Source of the DNA: Phycisphaerales bacterium
Lineage (GTDB): Bacteria; Planctomycetota; Phycisphaerae; Phycisphaerales; UBA1924
Direction of reading: 5' to 3'
Assembly (NCBI GenBank): GCA_019747615.1
Contig: JAIEQQ010000220.1
Coordinates: 1 to 8,067 of the forward strand
Length of the DNA stretch: 8,067 nucleotides
In this document: positions 6,401 to 8,067 of the stretch, one piece after another
Numbering within the stretch: position 1 is the stretch's first letter
Layout: the number at the start of each line of letters is the position of its first letter
The notes under the pieces: generated by a model
Database searches by the model: none
What the model saw: only the letters and a program-made list of their open reading frames with translations
What the model was told of the DNA's origin: nothing
Made by a program: the position numbers and the translations under genes

Positions 6401-6712
6401 GTCTTCGCGGTGCGTGAGCGCGCGATGGCGGCGGTCGAGCAGGGCAAGAAGTCACTGGGCGTGGAGAACCCGCTGGACATCGGGCTGGTGTTGCCGGATG
6501 TCGAGGGGGAGCTTGCGAGGTTTGATGCGGCGGATCTGGCGGATGTGATGAACGTGAGCCGCGTGTCGGTCGGTGCCGGCGCGGAGATCGGCGTGGTGGA
6601 TCTGCGTAGCGAGCCGCGGTGCGAGCGATCGTGGAAGCGTGATGGCACGGTGAAGCTGCGTGAGAACGGGGCGTGGCTGAGTGAGCGGGACTGGCTCGCT
6701 GTAGCGAAGTAG
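3488..6712 (+). CDS. ileS: Isoleucyl-tRNA synthetase
   Basis: This cytoplasmic class I synthetase charges tRNA-Ile with isoleucine and edits mischarged valine. The N-terminal TLNLPRTGF is typical. HIGH is at residues 96-99. The editing domain shows WTTTPWTLPAN (316-326) and HTAPGHGVEDY, with Asp444 matching the conserved editing Asp. DLYLEGSDQHRGWF precedes KMSKS (745-749), and a helical anticodon-binding region follows. At 1074 residues it exceeds the usual 930-950. Much of the excess is repeat insertions: GKAGGTPAP at about 20-28, 404-412 and 819-827, an acidic AEG segment at 269-298, and LSTQPSSLST at 657-666. The C-terminal zinc finger is degenerate: Cys1045 remains, but Ser1048, Ser1065 and Asp1068 occupy the other cysteine positions. 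The start is uncertain: the ATG at 3488 has only a weak GAG upstream, and ATG at 3473 and 3416 are also in frame. Function is secure despite the insertions, because all catalytic motifs are intact. Confidence 0.97.
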   Translation: MSDEVKRSVGGGDAGAGAGGKAGGTPAPRDADEKGLKGTLNLPRTGFAMKANLVQNEAGSLKRWGGLYAAVRAARSGAAERFVFHDGPPYANGSIHIGHLMNKVLKDLVVRSKTMQGIDCPYVPGWDCHGLPIEHKVMQEMQQKGKLEKLSTLSEDQRRMVVRRECQAYAEKYVKLQSGQMQRLLTLADYDEPYLTMKPAFEGATLEVLAGLLEQGLVFRALKPVHWSIANQTALAEAELEYEDRTDLSVYVDFEAEDAAAVYDAFGLVEDEEGEGEGELNAEGAETAEGPGGEDEGKSRVRVGVRPGQRPCFMIWTTTPWTLPANLAIAVNPKFEYALVWVDGNVTVVAVELVEKVMQLARAEEVVVLGRCSGEKLVGLRYKHPFVDVGRGEGVGAATAGAGGKAGGTPAPQLAVFTIVAADYVTLEDGTGLVHTAPGHGVEDYQTGLRVGLPIYCPVRGDGTYDDTVPAWLRAAGIDVWKANGLVTEHLRNSGHLFFDQSFVHSYPHDWRSKTPVIFRSTHQWFVGVNTPMKRAAVGGADTLRGMALEMTEAGREGAVKFVPEWGRNRMRGMLESRPDWCISRQRAWGLPIPAFKVVDEKGDEHVLMTGASVRAVAKVVRAMGSDAWFTQTPEVLLREYDAAADPDAPAFFKSLLSTQPSSLSTLNKAYDILDVWFESGSSWNAVMRERSGGKDFPIDLYLEGSDQHRGWFQLSLLPSLGVMGRPAFKTLLTHGFMVDKFGRKMSKSEGNALEVEDLLKTYGADVARWWVSSLAFENDVKVDKSYLDVAGESYRKVRNTLRFVLSNLFDYDAEVASGKAGGTPAPHQTAQPAPQSLDAWVLGELDALSVAVIAAYNAYEFKRANALLYDFCNDTLSARYLAAVKDRLYCDRPDSARRRQTQAALWAIARTLCGLLAPIMPHTADEAYRAMLKADEAGGGAKGAEADAACVHLQMFAPVTGVKADAAWAKVFAVRERAMAAVEQGKKSLGVENPLDIGLVLPDVEGELARFDAADLADVMNVSRVSVGAGAEIGVVDLRSEPRCERSWKRDGTVKLRENGAWLSERDWLAVAK
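3542..3572 (+). repeat. Palindromic GGCAGGCG repeat, ileS copy 1
   Basis: This copy lies in frame near the ileS N-terminus and encodes GGKAGGTPAP (residues 19-28). The right arm has one change (CGCCCGCC instead of CGCCTGCC), which weakens the stem. The upstream bases GGGGCTGGCGGG match copy 2, so the repeat unit may extend to about 37 bases. Confidence 0.88.
4292..4387 (+). repeat. Acidic insertion in ileS with 9-base tandem repeats
   Basis: The segment encodes a Glu/Gly-rich stretch (residues 269-300) just before the editing domain's WTTTPW motif. Its centre has three 9-base units, GCGGAAGGC, GCGGAGACC and GCGGAGGGA (4331-4357), read as AEG, AET and AEG. It looks like a dispersed low-complexity repeat captured in frame, flanked by GAGGGG runs. 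It is absent from typical IleRS proteins as I recall them. Confidence 0.65.
4694..4724 (+). repeat. Palindromic GGCAGGCG repeat, ileS copy 2
   Basis: The inverted repeat is perfect: arms 4702-4709 and 4713-4720 around GGA. It is read in the same frame as copies 1 and 3 and gives GGKAGGTPAP (residues 403-412), inside the editing domain shortly before the GTGLVHTAPGHG motif. The flanks (GVGAATAGA before, QLAVFTIV after) show it sits in a loop between normal family sequence. Confidence 0.9.
5456..5487 (+). repeat. CTCAGCACT-type repeat inside ileS
   Basis: CTCAGCACT occurs twice (5456 and 5478), with CAGCCCTCATCG between. It is read in frame as LSTQPSSLST (residues 657-666), just before the conserved DILDVWFESGSSW. 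This class of repeat is typically intergenic, so its presence in a core enzyme is unusual. Confidence 0.75.
5940..5994 (+). repeat. Palindromic GGCAGGCG repeat, ileS copy 3 with partial duplicate
   Basis: A full copy (5940-5969) encodes GKAGGTPAP (819-827). A partial copy follows: CCTGCCCCACA recurs at 5984-5994, giving a second PAP after HQTAQ. It lies between the LSNLFDYD region and SLDAWVLGELD, a place where IleRS proteins vary in length. Confidence 0.88.
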
Positions 6713-6716
6713 TAAG

Positions 6717-6730
6717 TGACCACATGGTCA
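6717..6730. repeat. TGACCA-CA-TGGTCA inverted repeat after ileS
   Basis: A perfect 6-base inverted repeat with a two-base spacer begins four bases after the ileS stop. The arms are too short and close for a good hairpin, and there is no T run. It resembles an operator half-site pair more than a terminator, but it may be chance. Confidence 0.35.
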
Positions 6731-6800
6731 AATGAGAACGGGCTGGCGATTGCGAGCGTCGTTGCGATCGTGTGGGCTCGAGGTGATGGCGGTGATGCTG

Positions 6801-6840
6801 GGGAAGGCATCGAGGGATCGAGGCATTCAGGCATCGAGGC
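6801..6840. repeat. GGCATCGAGG-type repeat, copy 2
   Basis: GGCATCGAGG, GGATCGAGG, GGCATTCAGG and GGCATCGAGG follow one another. The lead-in TGGGGAA matches copy 1 at 1866-1906. It fills part of the gap between ileS and the pseudouridine synthase homologue. Confidence 0.75.
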
Positions 6841-6845
6841 TGATC

Positions 6846-6900
6846 CCTGCTTGCTGGTTCCTGCTTGCTGAAAGCTGACCCCTGAAGGCTGACGGCTGAC
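6846..6900. repeat. CCTGCTTGCTG and GCTGA repeat cluster
   Basis: CCTGCTTGCTG occurs twice (6846-6856 and 6860-6870). GCTGA then occurs four times (6867, 6874, 6888 and 6895). This is a different repeat type directly beside the GGCATCGAGG repeat. It ends about 20 bases before the next gene's start, so it could affect expression. Confidence 0.65.
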
Positions 6901-6920
6901 CGCTCCCCCTATCCTCACCA

Positions 6921-8067
6921 ATGGCACGCAAGGCAATGGCGAAATCAGGCGGACGCGCGGCGGGTGATGCTCAACCGAAGGCGGCGGAGAAGTGGCGTTT
7001 GCATCATGCGCTTGCGGAGGTCGGCGTTGCGAGCCGGCGCGCGTGCGAGCAGATGATGATGGATGGCAAGGTGTTCGTGAACGGGCATCGGGTCGATCGA
7101 TTGCCGGCGTTTGTGGATCCGGCGGTGGATCGGGTGCTGGTGGCGGGGCGAGAAGTGAGTTTGCGGCCGCTGACGCGCGAGCGTGCGCACGGGGAGACGG
7201 GGCCGCTGAAGCGATACTTGATGGTGAACAAGCCCGAGCGATACCTGACGAGCACCGCGGATGTTGAGGGCGAGATCCGCGGCAGTGAGCGCAAGACGGT
7301 GCTCGATCTGGTGAAGATGCCCGGCCTCGGGCGCATGGTGCCGGTGGGGCGGTTGGAGTTTCACGCCTCGGGGCTGGTGCTGCTGACCAACGACGGCGAG
7401 CTGGTGAATCGGCTGACGCACGCGCGGTACGGCGTGAGCAAGACCTATCGCGTGTGGGTGCGCGGCGGGCTGGATCTCCCGGCGGCGCAGAAGCTCAGCG
7501 AGCAGGTTGACAAGATGTGCGTGCGGATGGCCAAGCGCGCCGGCGCCCCGCTACGGCCCGGCGCGAGCATCGCGAGCGTGGAGCTTGTGAATCCGATCAA
7601 GAGCGCGGGCGAGGCGGACGCGGACGTGGGCATGAACGTGAAAACGAACATGAACATGAACGCGAACATGAAACGGAAAGCAGGCGGCGATGAACGTGGC
7701 AAGCGGGGCATGAGTGGGCGGGCGTTGGACGCCGCGGCGGAGCGGCGGTTTGTTCGGGAGCAGCAAGAACGCGCCGAGGTGTTTGAGGGTGTCGATGATG
7801 ATGGTGATGAGGCGGCCGAGGCGGCACCGACGGGCAAGGTCAACGCACGCGGCGTCGGCGAGGTCGACGTGCGCACGGGCAAGCGACTCGGCGGGACGAA
7901 GACCGCGATCGATGTGACACTGCGCGGCGCCGCGGGAAAGCTCAAGCTGCCGGCGATGCTGACGTATCTCGGCCTGCGGATCGACAAGATCATGCAGGTG
8001 GCGATCGGTGATGTTGAGCTGCGCGATGTGGGTGTCGGGCAGTGGCGGCCGCTGACGGGGCAGGAGA
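6921..8067 (+). CDS. RsuA/RluB-family pseudouridine synthase homologue, degenerate active site (3' partial)
   Basis: The first 382 residues are visible; the frame is open to the window edge and ends in WRPLTGQE, which resembles the family's usual C-terminus, so little is missing. Residues 25-79 form an S4 RNA-binding domain (LAEVGVASRRACE, then GKVFVNG). The synthase domain starts at YLMVNKP (99-105) and continues through VGRLEFHASGLVLLTNDGEL and a KTYRVWVRG strand. The family normally has GRLD with the catalytic Asp; here residue 146 is Glu. The C-terminal basic motif (EGRNRQVRRM in relatives) reads AAGKLKLPAM (337-346). Between them lies a long charged insertion (about 230-315) with a hexanucleotide repeat. 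Relatives modify 23S or 16S rRNA; this one may be inactive or altered. The ATG at 6921 has no clear ribosome binding site, and an in-frame stop lies at 6897. TATCCT at 6910-6915 could give a leaderless transcript. Confidence 0.88.
   Translation, partial: MARKAMAKSGGRAAGDAQPKAAEKWRLHHALAEVGVASRRACEQMMMDGKVFVNGHRVDRLPAFVDPAVDRVLVAGREVSLRPLTRERAHGETGPLKRYLMVNKPERYLTSTADVEGEIRGSERKTVLDLVKMPGLGRMVPVGRLEFHASGLVLLTNDGELVNRLTHARYGVSKTYRVWVRGGLDLPAAQKLSEQVDKMCVRMAKRAGAPLRPGASIASVELVNPIKSAGEADADVGMNVKTNMNMNANMKRKAGGDERGKRGMSGRALDAAAERRFVREQQERAEVFEGVDDDGDEAAEAAPTGKVNARGVGEVDVRTGKRLGGTKTAIDVTLRGAAGKLKLPAMLTYLGLRIDKIMQVAIGDVELRDVGVGQWRPLTGQE
7632..7679 (+). repeat. Degenerate hexanucleotide repeat in the pseudouridine synthase homologue
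   Basis: Eight consecutive 6-base units resembling ATGAAC (ATGAAC, GTGAAA, ACGAAC, ATGAAC, ATGAAC, GCGAAC, ATGAAA, CGGAAA) encode alternating residues with Asn or Lys at every second position (238-253). The stretch is far more AT-rich than its surroundings and lies inside an insertion not found in typical family members. Confidence 0.85.

Noticed and set aside
7632..7679. CRISPR or origin-like iterons in the hexamer repeat
   Set aside because: Units are 6 bases with no spacers and lie inside a coding frame; no CRISPR repeat or replication gene is present.

Overview
The window is GC-rich bacterial DNA. It holds seven protein genes, six complete and one running off the right edge, and an unusually dense set of short repeats. 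The best guess for the host is a planctomycete, possibly of the Phycisphaerae type. I base this on remembered features of such genomes: in-frame repeats encoding KAGGTPAP, CTCAGCACT-type and GGCATCGAGG-type repeats, few strong ribosome binding sites, and many single-gene units on alternating strands. No rRNA or database match supports it, so the assignment is tentative. No rRNA, tRNA, CRISPR array, insertion sequence or phage gene was seen.

Layout. Positions 1-318 hold no convincing gene. They contain a tract with no A for about 100 bases (C-rich, then G-rich) followed by an AT-rich TTGCAAAT repeat. A six-helix membrane protein follows (319-1044, +). It converges on a small protein of unknown family (1106-1456, -). 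That gene is divergent from a CPCC-type cysteine-rich mini-protein (1540-1752, +). A repeat-filled gap leads to a trypsin-like lipoprotein protease (1951-2682, -), which is divergent from a membrane-anchored protein of unknown family (2855-3346, +). Next is isoleucyl-tRNA synthetase (ileS, 3488-6712, +). After a second repeat-filled gap, an RsuA/RluB-type pseudouridine synthase homologue (6921 to beyond 8067, +) runs off the edge.

The genes do not form an obvious pathway or defence system. The two large ones, ileS and the pseudouridine synthase homologue, both serve translation. The rest look like unrelated housekeeping or accessory units.

The most interesting signals lie inside those two genes. 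ileS carries three in-frame copies of a palindromic repeat, always read as GKAGGTPAP, plus a 9-base AE(G/T) repeat and a CTCAGCACT-type repeat. It also has a C-terminal zinc finger that has lost three of its four cysteines. The pseudouridine synthase homologue has Glu where the family has its catalytic Asp, lacks the conserved basic C-terminal motif, and contains a hexanucleotide-repeat insertion. It may be a pseudoenzyme or a much diverged enzyme.
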